A stretch of DNA of 64,000 nucleotides from Todiramphus chloris collaris (taxonomy: Eukaryota; Chordata; Aves; Coraciiformes; Alcedinidae), in NCBI GenBank assembly GCA_025345505.1, contig JANVCC010000167.1:192602-256601 (forward strand), in the 5' to 3' direction. A model generated the notes under the pieces. The model saw only the letters and a list, made by a program, of their open reading frames with translations, was not told the DNA's origin and did not search any database. This document shows positions 50,003 through 62,031 of this stretch, piece after piece; position 1 is the first letter of the stretch, and each line of letters begins with the position of its first letter. The position numbers were made by a program, and so were the translations under genes.

Positions 50003-50905
50003 AGAATCATAGAATAGTTTTGGCTGGAAGAGACCTTCAAGATCATCAAGTCCAACCTTATTCCCAGCCCTATCAAAACCATTAAACCAGCACAACATCT
50101 ACCTTGCTCTTCACCACCTCCAGGGATGGGGACTCCACCACCTCCCTGGGCAGCCCATTCCAATGCCTAACAACCCTTTCTGGAAAGAAATGCAGCCTGA
50201 ACCTGCCCTCGTTCAACTTCAGGCCATTTCCTCTTGTTCTGTCCCTTGTCACCAGGGAGAACAGACCAACTCCCGCCTCTCCACAACTTCCCTTCAGGTA
50301 GTTGGAAAGGGTAATAAGGTCTTCCCGTAGCCTTCTCAAGGCTAAACAGCCCCAGATCCTCCAGCTTTTCCTCATCAGACACATGCTCCAAACCCTTGAC
50401 TAGCTTTGTAGCCTCTAGACCCTCTCCAGCACTTCAATGTCCTTCTTGTAGAGAGGGGCCCAAAACTGGACACAGTATTTGAGGTGCAGCCTCACCAAAG
50501 CTGAGTCCAGAGGAATGGTCACCTCCCTGCTCCTGCTGGCCACACTAGTCCGGATCCAGGCCAGGATGCCATTGGACTTCTTGGCCACCTGGGCACACTG
50601 CTGGCTCATGGTCAGGCGGCTGTCAGTCAACACCCCCAGGTCCTTCTCTGCCTGGCCGCTCTTCAGCCACTCCTCCCCAAGCCTGTAGCGCTGCTGGGAG
50701 TTGTTGTGACCCAAGGGCAGGACCTAGCATTTGGTGTTCTTGAAACTCATGGAATTGGCCTTGGCCCAGTGATCCAGCCAATCTAGATCCCTTTGTAGGC
50801 AGCTTCCCTACCCTCAAGCAGATGGACACTTCCCCCAAGCTTGGTGTCATCTGCAGATTTCCCATGGGTGCACTCTGTCCCGTCACCCAAATCATTGATA
50901 AAGAT
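50003..50905 (-). mobile_element. CR1 copy, ORF2 C-terminal part and 3' tail
   Basis: Starts GAATCATAGAATAGTTTTGG. The minus strand encodes [40 protein letters not shown] and further CR1 ORF2 residues. 5'-truncated near 50,905. It carries a single copy of the 34-bp segment that is expanded elsewhere. Confidence 0.94.
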
Positions 50906-52657
50906 AGGCTCTTGGTTCAGCTTGTTAATGCTTTCCTTCATATCTCTTGGTCATACTATGTCATAATGAGTTAGTGCAGGGCTAACGAGGGCTTTAGTTG
51001 CTTTGAAACGTCAGAGCTGCCTTCTCCAAGGATAACTGTGGCATTGGCTCCTGAAGGGCTGAACCAGGTCAACACAAGCACTTGCAAAAGCAGCAAGAAC
51101 AGCACCCAGCACAGGGGAACACATTGCAGAGGACTTGAAACTTTCTCTAGAGAACATTCTGTGGTTGTGACCTTTAAAAAATTGCCTCCACACTCTCACC
51201 CGACTGCACTGCTTCCTGCTACCAGCACTCAGTGCTTCACAGGAGCTGAACTCCTTTCTCATCAGGGACAGTGGGAATCTGCTCAAGAAAGGGTTCTCTC
51301 AGGGCCATCCCTCCTCTTCAAATCTTCTTTTTTCTGTTCCTACAACACCAAACAACTTACCTGCTGCCACAAAAGCCAAGTGCTAGCCACTTGGTTAATT
51401 CTCAGTCACTTGCCACTTTATCAGATGGGTCATCCTTGATGTGCTTTGTAGCTGGTCTCCTTTGCTGCTCCTAATCTCTACTAAAACATTTTAAGCTTCT
51501 AAGGCCACAGAGTGATTCACAGCAGTGTCATAGTTTATTCTGAGTATTAACAGAGAGGAAGCATCATCTCACACAGGAGCCTCCAGGCTAGAGCATGCCT
51601 CAGGAAAAGCCTAAAGGATGCTGAACTACAAAAAGCCTTTCTTAAACAGAGTAAACAAAGAGTTTTCCTTAAAGATCTGATTTTCTCCTCTGTCAGAGGT
51701 CTTGCTGGTGGTTTGTGCAAATGTCTGCATAATAGCCTGTTAGCCAGACATTTATTTTTGTTAGTTGAAACATGACCTACAGGGATTTCTCTGCACTGGA
51801 GGACAAACTGTTGGATGATGCTGGTCCCTGGTGGCACCTTATAGGTGTAAAATTCCTCAGAGGAAGGCTTGAGAAAAGGCTCAGCCTGAGTGGGTTTTGT
51901 TCCAATACCTGGAGGCAGAAATTAGTCTTTGCTTTTCCATTGGTTCCTCCTTAGGAAAGAACAAGCAGCACTGTGTTTCTAAGATCTGTTTAGACAAGAA
52001 TAATGACAAAACACAGCCAAGAGTTACATCAAAGTTTAGGATCCCTCGGGCGTTTGAATTTTTCAGGCTGGCTAGGTTTGGAAAGGACTCTTGGAAGGAG
52101 CAGCCTGAAGCTGTGAGGGGAGGCCACACAAAGGCCGTGCATGTCCAGGCAAATGAGTCCCAGACTATTTCTCAGCAGGAGAATGCAACCCATCCAAAAC
52201 CTTAATGCCAGTGATCCACATAAAGGAGAACATAGATCCTTGTCCTGTAACCTTTACTTTATGAAGGTGCTCATGCTACCCCACCCTGAGTTAGGGTTTC
52301 TGAGTACCAGAGAGCACAGACAAACATGGGTTGTCCTAAACCATCTCAGGGTGGCCAGGGAGTAAGGACACTTCCTGCAGCATTACTTGTTGCACTGTGT
52401 GGATAATCATCCAGTCTTCTCTAGTTGAGAGGCACCAGAGGAGAGTGGTTCACATTTTAAGATGGGTGGGACATCTCATGCCCAGGAAAGCACTGGTTTT
52501 GCTGCTTGTCTATGGTGGGAGCCAACATGCTTACACCATTTTTAGACAGCGTTCACTGGGCAGGACAAATGGTATTCTGGGCACTCTCCCTGTTACCATG
52601 ACTGTTGAGCTGCATGATCCTCAGGGTTAACCATTCCTCTGAGAATTATATTCACAG
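50906..52657. other. Intergenic, no gene seen
   Basis: 1.75 kb. A frame at 51,038-51,439 is the longest but shows no homology that I recognise. Confidence 0.6.
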
Positions 52658-53143
52658 CATCACAGAATGGTGGGGGTGGGAAGGGACCTCTGGAGCTCAT
52701 CGTGTCCAGGGCAGCCCACACAGAAACAGATCCAGGGGGGCTGGAAAGTTTCCAGAGAAGGAGACTCCACAACCTCTCTGGGCAGCCTCTTCCAGGCTCT
52801 GGCAACCTCACAGGAAAGTTTTTCCTCCTGTTGAGTTGGAACTTCCCATGTTCCAGTTTGTTCCCGTTGTCCCTTGTCCTATCACAGGGCACACCAGAAA
52901 AGAGCCTGGCTCCTTCTGCTTGACACCCACCCTGCAGATATTTGTAAACATTAATAGGATCACCTTTTAGTCTTCTCCAGAATAAGCAGCCCCTGGTCTC
53001 TCAACCTTTCCTGCTAAGAGAGATGTTCCAGTCCCCTGATCATCTTTGTAACCCTCCACTGGACTCTCTCCCATATTTCCTTGTCCCTCTTGAACTGGGG
53101 AGCCCAGAACTGCACACAATACTCCAGACGCGGCCCCACCAGG
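52658..53143 (-). mobile_element. CR1 3' copy abutting an LTR
   Basis: Begins CATCACAGAATGGTGGGGGT and runs through the CR1 3' region to about 53,143, where the LTR-derived sequence starts directly. Confidence 0.93.
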
Positions 53144-53645
53144 TGTCAAGGGTCAGGGTGGCCCCTTAGACCTGTAACAGCTGCTCTCTGTTACCCCCCT
53201 CCCTCCGCAGAGGGGAAGAGAAAGGGAATGAAGGGGAGAGATGAGCCGTTAGAGAAGGGAACTGGAGCAGCTTTAACGACAATGCAAATAATAACAATAA
53301 AAATGGAATATATACAAATCTATACAAACCCAGTATGGAACCCAACTCCCCTGATGGTAATTCCATCATTGTCACCACTGATGCTGTGGAGCAGGCCCTG
53401 GGGCAGTCCCAGACTGGGCCCCGCAGCAGACTGGAGCTGTGTTCAGGAGCTGGATTCTGGTACCAGGTTCAGGAACACACAGACCGTGATCGAAGGCAGA
53501 ACGGACAGAGGCCTCCTGGGATGCTGCGAGGAAGGAACCAAAAGAGGACCTGAGCCAAGCCGAGCAAAGCTGGCAAAGTGGGCCAAGAAGGGAGAGGAGC
53601 CACAGACCCTCCAGATCCCTCAGCTTATATGGAATATAAGGGAGG
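53144..53645 (-). mobile_element. Truncated endogenous-retrovirus LTR, relative of 62,993-63,797
   Basis: Clearly similar over about 500 bp to the LTR at 62,993 (shared GGCCCCTTAGACCTGTAACA-type start, CCTGATGGTAATT, GGCAGTCCCAGACT, ACCAAAAGAGGACCTG). It starts TGTCAAGGGTCAGG at 53,144. Homology fades near the TATATGGAATATAAG segment, so the LTR 5' part is deleted or too diverged. No internal retroviral gene is attached. Confidence 0.8.
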
Positions 53646-54144
53646 CTGGTGTCTGTGTGCCTGTTGAGGTGTCTGTGTCCTCTTAGCTGCACTGCTGTTG
53701 AAACAGCCCCCGTTCAGGATGCCAAGTCTCAAACTGGGATTGCTTCCTGGTTGGTCCCTATTTGTCAGTTAGTTTCCTGTGGCTGCATGAGCATCGGGTG
53801 GATTAATCCTAAAAATGCCATCTCTTCAGTGAACGCAGTCTCATCAATCATGTGCACAATGGCTTCATATCCGTCTGGAGAGACGTTCCTCTGGCTCCCG
53901 TCTGCAGTAAACACTTTCTGGAGAAAGCAGAGTGTGATCTCTGGTGCTCATTGATTCCAAGGACTGTGCTTTAGTGCAGGTCAGTTTTGCTAAGGATGAT
54001 TGATTGTTCCAGATGACATAAATATCTTTCCTCCCCTCAGCTGCTGGGTGATAGAACTTAGCAAGAGCACCGACAGTGTCAGAGCTGAGAAGCCCTGCTT
54101 TGTAAGGAGATCTTTGAGGTAGCAAAATAGAAAATTTGATTTTG

Positions 54145-54224
54145 TCCCTGCCGTTGGCAGGGGGGTTGGAACTAGATGCTCTTTAAGGTCCCTTCCAACC
54201 CTGACAATTCTATGAGTCTATGAA
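54145..54224 (+). mobile_element. CR1 3'-end fragment
   Basis: Reads TCCCTGCCGTTGGCAGGGGG, then GGTCCCTTCCAACCCTGACA and ATTCTATGAGTCTATG. Confidence 0.9.
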
Positions 54225-54652
54225 AATCTACAAAATCTAGCCTGAAGCAAGTGCTTATTTTCAGCTGAAACCTTCCCAGCAGCATCTTGTCAAAGGGAAG
54301 ATGGAAGATGTACTGTAGTACAGGCTGTGCTTGACTCGTGGAGTGACAGGTAATAGTCAGTGCAGATGGCAGCTGTAATGAAGGTTGTGACTGGATATCT
54401 TGGGATTAAGCTTCCATTTTCTTCGCAGAAGCTCTCTCAGTGCTTGTAGCTAGAGGAACCTTTATGTGGCAAACACAACATGCTTGTTCAAAATGTGACA
54501 CAGTTAGCATTGCCTGTGGCTGAGGAAAGTAGAACGGACTTCTTCTGGCTATGGTCGAATGGGAGGCAGAAAAAAAGTGTTGAAGACACACAGAGACTAC
54601 TGCCTCTTCTCTTGGACCTTCCATCAAGTGCCCAGGCTACAGGGCAATGGGT

Positions 54653-54701
54653 GGAACTGGCACTGCTGGAGTTGAGGCTGTACAGAATGACTCAGTGTGC
54701 C
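54653..54701. repeat. 49-bp segment repeated at 55,371-55,419
   Basis: GAGTTGAGGCTGTACAGAAT is shared exactly; four mismatches in 49 bp overall, same orientation, 0.7 kb apart. Confidence 0.9.
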
Positions 54702-55050
54702 TTCAACACTTAACTCTGCCTAAATGGAGACAGGTGGAGCAGGGAAAGGAACTCACAGGGGAGTAGAAAGTGGGCCAGATAGTGACGTGTCTGAAGTTCT
54801 GTGAGTTTGAATGAAGAATTAGCCTTGGTGGGGTGCACGACTGCGTGCACACGTGATATGTGTCAGCAGATCTATTGACATGTCTGGGAATCCCACCTGG
54901 TACAAGCCCCTGTGTTTACAAGGGTCAGGGCTGGTGGGCTTCTCCTTTGGATGTTAACTATGAAACTTGCTCTGTTAAGACCATACAGGTCCTGAGCACA
55001 GGGGTCTTGCAGCCACAGGTTGGACTGGAGTAATTCAAACAAGATAACCA

Positions 55051-56280
55051 TTGAATCATAAAGGTTGGAAAAGACTTTTGAGATCATCGAGTCCAACCAT
55101 TAACCCTACTCTGCCCAGTCCACCACTCAGCTATATCTCCAAGCACCTCATCTCGGTGGCTTTTAAACCCCTCTAGGGATGGAGACTCAACCCCCTCTCT
55201 GGGCATGCTGTTCCATGTCTGACAACCCTTTCAGTGAGAAAATGTTTCCTAATGTCCAGTTTAAAGCACTCCTGGTGCAGCTTGAGGCCATTCCCTCTTG
55301 TTCTGTCACTGGTTACTTGTGAGAACAGGCCAGCACCTGCCTCTCTACAACCTCCTGTCAGGGAGCAGTAGGAACTCGCACTGCTAGAGTTGAGGCTGTA
55401 CAGAATGACTCTGTGTTCCCTGAGGTCTCCCCTCAGCCTCCTTTTTTTCAGACTATACAGCCCCAGTTCCCTCAGGTGCTCCTCACAGGGCTTGTTCTCC
55501 AGGACCTTCACCAGCTTCGTTGCTATTCTCTGGACCTGCTCCAGCACTTCGATGTGCTTCTTGTATTGAGGTGCCCAAAACTGAACCCAGTACTTGAGGT
55601 GCAGCCTCACCAATGCCAAGTACAGGGGCATGATCATTTCCCTGGTTCTACTGGCCACACTATTCCTGATCCAGGCCAGGATGCCATTGGCCTTCTGGGC
55701 CACCTGGGCACACTGCTGGCTCATGCCCAGCTGATTGTCAGTCAACACCCCCAGGTCCCTTTCTGCCAAGCATCTTTCCAGCCATTCCTCCCCAAGCCTG
55801 GAGTGTTGCCTGGGGTTGTTGTGACCCAAGCACAGGACCTGGCACTTGGCCTTGTTGAGGCCTCAATGATTGGCCTCAGCCCATCGATCCAGCCTGTCCA
55901 GGTCCCTCTGAAGAGCCTCCCTACCCTCAAGCAGATCAACACGTCCACCCAACTTGGTGTCTTCTGCAAACTTACTCAGTGTGTGTTCCTATCTCACCCA
56001 ATACTCAATGTCTCACCCAATCCCAGGGGGTCCCAATACTGAGCCCTGAGGAATGCCACTTGTGACTGGACACCAACTGGATTTAACTCCACTCACCACC
56101 ACTCTCTGGGCCTGGCCATCCAGCCAGTGTTTTACCCAGCAGACCATGTGCCTGTCCAGGCCTGGGGCAGCCAGTTTTTTCATGAGGATGCTGTGGGAAA
56201 CAGTGTCAAAAGGCTTTACAAAAGTCCAGCTAGACAGCACCCACAGCCTTTGCCTCATCCACTAGATGAGTCAGCTTGTA
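55051..56280 (-). mobile_element. CR1 copy with RT end, ORF2 C-terminus and 3' tail
   Basis: The longest CR1 here (about 1.2 kb). The minus strand encodes a KPFDTVSHSILMKKL-type RT segment and [12 protein letters not shown], then after a frame break [20 protein letters not shown] to [11 protein letters not shown]. The tail at the left begins TTGAATCATAAAGGTTGGAA. An unusual 49-bp piece (55,371-55,419) lies between the RLRGDL coding part and the 3' region. Confidence 0.95.
55371..55419. repeat. 49-bp segment within CR1, copy of 54,653-54,701
   Basis: Matches 54,653-54,701 at 45 of 49 positions by eye. It is not in the other CR1 copies in this window at the equivalent place. Confidence 0.85.
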
Positions 56281-57518
56281 AAGGCCGTTTCTTAATGAAC
56301 ATCTACTCATGAAGTGTCCTGCTTGTCTCTACTACTCTTCTGTTTCCCCAAATGCCATTTACCATCATGTTTTCTCAACTTGCCTGCCTGAAAGTCGAGT
56401 AGGGACTGTCCCTGCCTCTTAAAATTGCTGCAGATCTGTTAGACTGTACACACGATGGATCTAAATATATATTTAGGTAAAATATACACCACAGCTGCTA
56501 GGCAATTTATTTTCACCAGTGGAAAGACTGTATTTCAAGACAGTGGTGAAATGTCAAGTGAATTATGAGGTTTGTCCTCTTACTTGTGAAAATAAATTGT
56601 ATGTTCTATAATCTGAACCAGACTAGGTTTTAATTACACTCTGTTTTGCTTTGATTTGCTAGGCAGGTTATCTAGAGGCCAAAACACTGGCAGATTTACT
56701 GTAGTCATTCTGGAATGATGTAAAGGGCAACCATTAGACCAAGTATTTCAATTTTAACAAGCTACTGTAGGGTTTGGGGTTTTTTTTTTTCCTTATTTGC
56801 CTATGGGATTAACTCTTCTGTGAATTAGTATCAGCTTCTCCTTTTTGCTTTATGCGTTGCCTATTAATTATCAAGAGTATTATGTAATCTGCGTATAGCT
56901 CCCATCTGTAGGTTTCTGGATAAACAGATGTAACCTGAACTTCTCTATGCAGTGTTTTTTTAGCTAACTGTTTGCTTTTTCTTGGAGTGTGAGACTGGAA
57001 AGATAAGCTAGGGGCACTTGGTGGTTCAGTGACATGTGTCTGTCTCCGTGCTCGGTCAGTGGTCTTCAGTCTGTGTCTGTTGGCCCTGTGCCTGGCAGCC
57101 TGGCAAGACCTGGGGCTGCAGGGAGTTAAAGCTGAAGCAGACACAGCCGCTGCTGCTACGTAGCAGGTTGGCTGGGAGAGCAGAGTGGTGATGCTGGTAA
57201 ACCTTAATTTCTTGGTACTGCTTCCCAGAGACAAGCAAAGACTGGGAGCCTCTTTCACCTTAATTTTCTGCTAATGGTTTCTGAGGAGTAAGTGTCCAGT
57301 CTGGTGGAGTGGTGGAGAGCATCTGCTGTTGAGTCACTGCTGGGATGACTGTGCACAGCCACCTGGGTGCCAGGTAGCTTGGCAAGGATAGGTCCTGGGC
57401 ATTTTGGGTGTGGTTGGAGAAAGGCACTTGAGATGCAGAAACAGCCAGGACCAAATGGCACCTGGTTAACTGGAGCCTTGCAGTCCTCTTGGAACAGCTC
57501 TGGTTAGCAGCACAGGGA
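56281..57518. other. Intergenic, no gene seen
   Basis: 1.2 kb, AT-rich in its first half; a minus-strand frame at 56,809-57,258 (149 codons) has no recognised homology. Confidence 0.6.
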
Positions 57519-57691
57519 CTCATAGAATGGTAGGGGCTGGAAGGGACCTCTGGAGCATATCGAGTCCAACCCCCCTGCCCCAGCAGGGTCATCCAGGGCA
57601 GCCCACACAGGAACAGATCCAGGTGAGGCTGGAAAGTCTCCAGAGAAGGAGACTCCACAGCCTCTCTGGGAAGCCTCTTCCAGGCTCCATA
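57519..57691 (-). mobile_element. CR1 3'-end fragment
   Basis: Starts CTCATAGAATGGTAGGGGCT, continues GGAAGGGACCTCTGGAGC and ends CTCTTCCAGGCTCC. 5'-truncated. Confidence 0.93.
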
Positions 57692-57797
57692 ATGGAACAT
57701 GATGGGAGATGATACCTCCACATGCTCACTATAGTCCTGTGCTACTCATACCGACACATGATACCAACTACCTGAAAGGACATTGTAAAGAGGCTGG

Positions 57798-58148
57798 TGT
57801 GGATGCTGAAAAGCTGCTAGCAGAGGAATTTTCCTAGGTTCTCACAATATTCTGTGAGAACCCTGCCTTTCTCACACGTGTTATGAGAAATAGTAGGACG
57901 GTTTTGTAAACTAGACTAGCACATGGTGTTTCGATAAGTTTTGTTTATGGTACATTGTAAAAATATTTTGAAATAGGTGCTGTAGGACTTTAACCAATCA
58001 CCCTAGGAGATGTGTGATTGCTGACCAATCGCCCTATGGGGCTGGGGTATAAAAATGGGGTTGTAAATTAATAAAGTAGCTTCTTTTGCCTGCTCTTGCT
58101 GAACTTATATGTTGCTGCGTCTCTCCGCTCCCGGCATAAACAGCGACA
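57798..58148 (+). mobile_element. Solo LTR of an endogenous retrovirus (alpha/ERVK-like), 351 bp
   Basis: Starts TGTGGATG and ends GCGACA (TG...CA), flanked on both sides by GGCTGG (57,792-57,797 and 58,149-58,154), a 6-bp target duplication typical of class II/alpharetroviral elements. Two CCAAT boxes (57,994 and 58,025) precede a TATAAAAA (58,048-58,055) and AATAAA (58,070-58,075). This fixes plus orientation and implies a very short R region, as in avian alpharetroviruses. No internal genes remain. Confidence 0.88.
58048..58055 (+). promoter_or_regulatory. LTR TATA box
   Basis: TATAAAAA, 19 bp after the second CCAAT box and 15 bp before AATAAA. Confidence 0.75.
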
Positions 58149-58267
58149 GGCTGGTGTTGGTCTCTTCTCTCAGGTAATCAGTGACAGACCCAGAGGGAAC
58201 AGCCTCAAGCTGAAACAAGGTAGGTTTAGACTGGACACTAGGAAAAAATTCTTCACGGAAAGAGTGG

Positions 58268-58335
58268 TGAGATATTGGAATGAGATGCCCAGGGAGGTGG
58301 GTGAGATATTGGAATGGGCTACCCATGGAGGTCAT
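58268..58335. repeat. 34-bp tandem duplication within CR1
   Basis: TGAGATATTGGAATG starts at 58,268 and 58,302, an exact 34-bp period. It is the same unit, on the opposite strand, as the three-unit array at 21,110. Confidence 0.93.
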
Positions 58336-58490
58336 TGAGTTTCTATCCCTGGGTGTGTTTAAGCATCACATGGATGTGATGTTGGAGGACATGGTCTAGG
58401 GGTGAACTTGTAGAGTAGGGTTAATGGTTGGACACGATGATCCCAAGGGTCTTTTACAACCTGAATGATTCTGTGATTCCGTGATGTCTA

Positions 58491-61400
58491 AACTTCCTAA
58501 ATATATGATGATCCAGAGAAAAACCAGAGAGGTTTTACTCTCTCATTCTGGTCTCATGCTTGAATTTTGTGTTCGAGGCAAATACCAAAAGTTTCTGCAG
58601 AGAGATGAGTTTCAAGTCAGACAAACATTTCTCATCAATGGATTGAGTGCTCGTGGTCGGAAATGAGAATCCAACAGAACAAATGTCTGACTTTTTCCTG
58701 CATGCTGCTCATGGATAAGTCTGTATTCTGACAGCAAATAGAGAGGTTCTGTGGCTAGACTTCCAACATGACAGTAATGTGTCAGCCTCTACAACAGCCA
58801 CTTGAAGTGGTTAGTTTGGATTAGTAAGAGCTGAGAAAAGCTAAACATAATGACTGTGTGTTAAAATCCCAATCTGCGCATCATTAATCTAGTAGATCTG
58901 ATAAAACTTATTATATGCTGAGCCTGCAAAACTGTCACTAGACCAGTATCCCCGTGCAAAGCTCCTGGTATGCTTGCCTAGTGTAAAGTTACCCAACAGC
59001 AACATGAGACTGTTTTGGGGCTGCCATTGTGTTCAAAGGCTTTTTGGAAGGCAGATGATTCAAATAAGGGCCATTATGTGAAAATAAGTAGATGCCAACC
59101 TTCAGTAGAAAGTAGTTTAGAGAAAAAGTTACTAAATAATGTATTGTGCTGGAAGAATGCCTACTGTTTTCATATATACTGATGCTCCAGCCTCACCCTG
59201 CTTCCTTCTGGGGTCTTAAGTTCTTTCAGCCTGTTAGATGCCTTAGGTAACTCAGCTGTAGAATGGATGTATGGGAAGTCACCTTTTGTACTGGAAAATG
59301 GATGTGTGGGAAATCAGCTTTTCTATTGGAAAGTCATCTCTTGACATATGATCGAGTGCTGCAAAGCAAGGCAATATTTGCCAGTGAGCAGTGGAACTGG
59401 ATTCGTTCACCTGGATCTCTAATACTACTTACTTAAGTTGGACTTTGTGTTGCTTTTGGGTTATTCTTGTCTCAGCACAAAACTGATCAAAAGGCAACAA
59501 ATTTATCTGAAGAATTATCTAAGTAGGAAGCCAGTTTTTCAGTAGCAGTAGCCCGTGCTCTGTATAAGTGGTCCCAAAGTGTACAGTGCCCATTACTAGT
59601 TGTTTTCAATAGGGAATACAACAGCATCTGCCTCGGACGTGCCCGTGACTGTGTTTCTAAGTTTAGTTAGGGAAGAGAATTTGGCCCTACTCCACGAATC
59701 TCCTTCTTCACTTTTACGGTTAAATATTCCCGTTTTCAGGAAACTCCATAACTAGCAAAACTGGGTGGACCTCTTCATTCACCAGCTTTCTCAAACAGCA
59801 AGTGCTGAATGTATGCCCTGACCCAGCTATAAATACCAGAGCCTCCTCTGACCAGTCCAAAGCAGAGATCGTGCTGTCTTCATTTACTCATCACACAGTT
59901 AGCGTGGACTGGCAAGGTCGTGGAGAGATAGATTAATTACTTGATATCTGTTGGAACCAAAGTAGTGTCACAAACTGAATTACCCCCCCAGAGCTAGAAC
60001 TGCACTGGAATATTTTTTAACAGTAAGGTTTTAATTGCCTTGTCACTTACCTACAGCAAATCTGCATCCAGGCTTCAGGGACTCTGCATATTGCAGTACA
60101 GCTACTATGTGTAGCATATGGGTGATATGTTTTATCTGCAAGGTCTGTCAAGAGGAGGGATTTAATTCTTTGGATTAGTATAAAATTACTGTATATACCA
60201 CTTTAGAAATTTTAGCTATTTTTTTTCTCTCGTAAAACATCTATTAGAAAAAAACCCAACTCTACCAGTTGAGAAACACCTTTTAGCATCAAGAAGCAAT
60301 GCTGTATTCACTTAGTGATAGCTTAGTAAGTTTTTTTTTTTGCTGTCGTGGTGGATGTTTGCTGCTAGAGCCACATAAATGGCTGTCAAATTACAGAGAG
60401 ATTGAGAAGGAATGGTTGAACTTCTCAGTAAGGGAGGAAATAGCAACAGTGTAGCTAATTAAAGTGTTCATCTCCTCGAATGAAAAGGAGAGCCAAGGAA
60501 AGGCGCTGAAAGCTGAAGTATAAAGAAGTGGTTATGGGAAATAGGAGGAGAGAAATACTGCCTCATGCCTGGTGACTAAAAAAATGAGCTGCAGTTGTCT
60601 GTGTAACACTACCCTGGCTGTGGTCTGACAATCACCATTTGTTCCCAGATGAGCTATCTCCCCCACGGAATTTGTTCTCCTAAAGTAGAGCTGAGGTACT
60701 ATTTATATAAATATATCTGGACATATCACTCATTTCTTTCCCTGCTGTAAACAAGTGTCCAAGGCAAACTTGTAGATGGTTTCAAAACGGAACAGTTGAA
60801 CGGGAAGAAGTAGAAAGTCATTCCATAGAGAGAGCTGTCTTGGTAAAAAGCAGTGAAATTTGAAGCTGCAAACACTTCAAAAGTGCATAGAGGGCTGTAA
60901 TTTCCCCTTCCTTTTTCTGCTTCACACGCCTGTGCCCACTACCTTTTTCCTGGATATAATTGTATACATTAACAGACAGCTTAAAGGTTTTCACAGGAAA
61001 TGGCATTACTTAACTGAGATTTCACCTTTGTTTAACGTCAGTAAAGTTTCTCTGGGTCCCAGAAGAACGAGATACACCAAAATACACAACCCAGGTTTGC
61101 TCTTGTCTTCAGACTAAATGTGAAGGAGTAAACCAGATGGTGGGTGCAAAGAGTAATTCTGGGCTTCTGTGGGTGTTTTGTGTGTTGCCAGCATGGGGGA
61201 GGTCAGCTGGCGTGATCAGATCCCATCCGTTCTGAGCGGCAGTCAAGGAATCGATAAATCAGACGAAATAGAAATATTTCAGCTTCTTGTCAAGATCTGC
61301 ATCTCAAATGTGTATATGCAAAAGTACCCGTTGAAATTCTCTGCTTTGTGGCCATGGTTTCAGAGACTGAAATACTGAATGCCTGTTAAGTCGAATGCAA

Positions 61401-61971
61401 GCTAAGCATTTGCACAGCTGGGGATCAAGCAGCGTGCGAAACTTGGATGGAACCTCGAGAAGGGAAATCAGGTAATCTGTACTTAGCTGCATGAAAAAAA
61501 AAATCCCTGCTTTCAATACTTGTACTGTATTTCTCCAGTGTATTTCTAGGTAAGCGTTGCAGAGTTGTTGGATATGTGAATGATCCTTGGATCCCTTTAT
61601 AGATGGGTGAGATGTATGGCACTGGACACATCTATTAACCTTCGTCTAATAGAATAAGTATTAAAAGCTGTATTACAAAGACAGGTATCTGCACAGGCTG
61701 GTGGCTTCATGTTCTGGTTTACTGGAACACCGTCAGATGATAGCAGTGTGCTGTTACTTGTGGCTTATCTGAATAGGATTATCAGGGGTTCCCAGCAACT
61801 GCTGTTTCAAATACAAGTGTGAGAAATGGAAATTGTCCTGGAGAAGGGCTGGATGCACAAGCACAAACGCTTCAGACCCGATGTGATAAACAACAGCCTG
61901 TGAAGGTAAGCAGGGCTGCTGTAAGGATATGTAACAAGGATTTTGGGGACAGTGCTCTGTAACAGGTATAC
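58491..61971. other. Intergenic, no gene seen
   Basis: 3.5 kb of AT-rich, apparently unique sequence with one imperfect 35-bp tandem duplication (59,262-59,331). No exon recognised. Confidence 0.6.
59262..59331. repeat. Imperfect 35-bp tandem duplication
   Basis: AATGGATGTATGGGAAGTCA and AATGGATGTGTGGGAAATCA begin 35 bp apart and stay alignable for the whole unit. Confidence 0.85.
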
Positions 61972-62031
61972 TGAGTGGACAGGATGATCCCAAGGGTCTT
62001 TTCCAACCTAAATGATTCTGTGATTCTGTGA
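61972..62031 (+). mobile_element. CR1 3'-end fragment
   Basis: GACAGGATGATCCCAAGGGT then CTTTTCCAACCTAAATG and ATTCTGTGATTCTGTGA. Only about 60 bp remain. Confidence 0.92.

Larger units (their letters stand above)
53646..55050. other. Intergenic with a small CR1 end
   Basis: 1.4 kb without recognised exons. Contains a CR1 tail (54,145-54,224) and a 49-bp segment (54,653-54,701) duplicated inside the next CR1. Confidence 0.6.
57755..58490 (+). mobile_element. CR1 copy split by a solo LTR (57,755-57,797 and 58,149-58,490)
   Basis: CTACCTGAAAGGACATTGTA at the left and the CR1 text from GGCTGGTGTTGGTCTCTTCT rightward are adjacent parts of one CR1, separated by 351 bp of LTR. The right part encodes [20 protein letters not shown] and ends with GATTCTGTGATTCCGTGATG. 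It contains a duplicated 34-bp unit (58,268-58,335). Confidence 0.92.

Noticed and set aside
51038..51439. 133-codon plus-strand open frame
   Set aside because: No recognised homology or conserved motif; consistent with chance in a 64-kb window.
55173..55829. 218-codon minus-strand open frame
   Set aside because: C-terminal CR1 ORF2 sequence; the opposite-strand 209-codon frame at 55,413 is its shadow.
56809..57258. 149-codon minus-strand open frame in intergenic DNA
   Set aside because: No recognised homology, low-complexity Ser/Ala/Thr content, no splice or promoter context.
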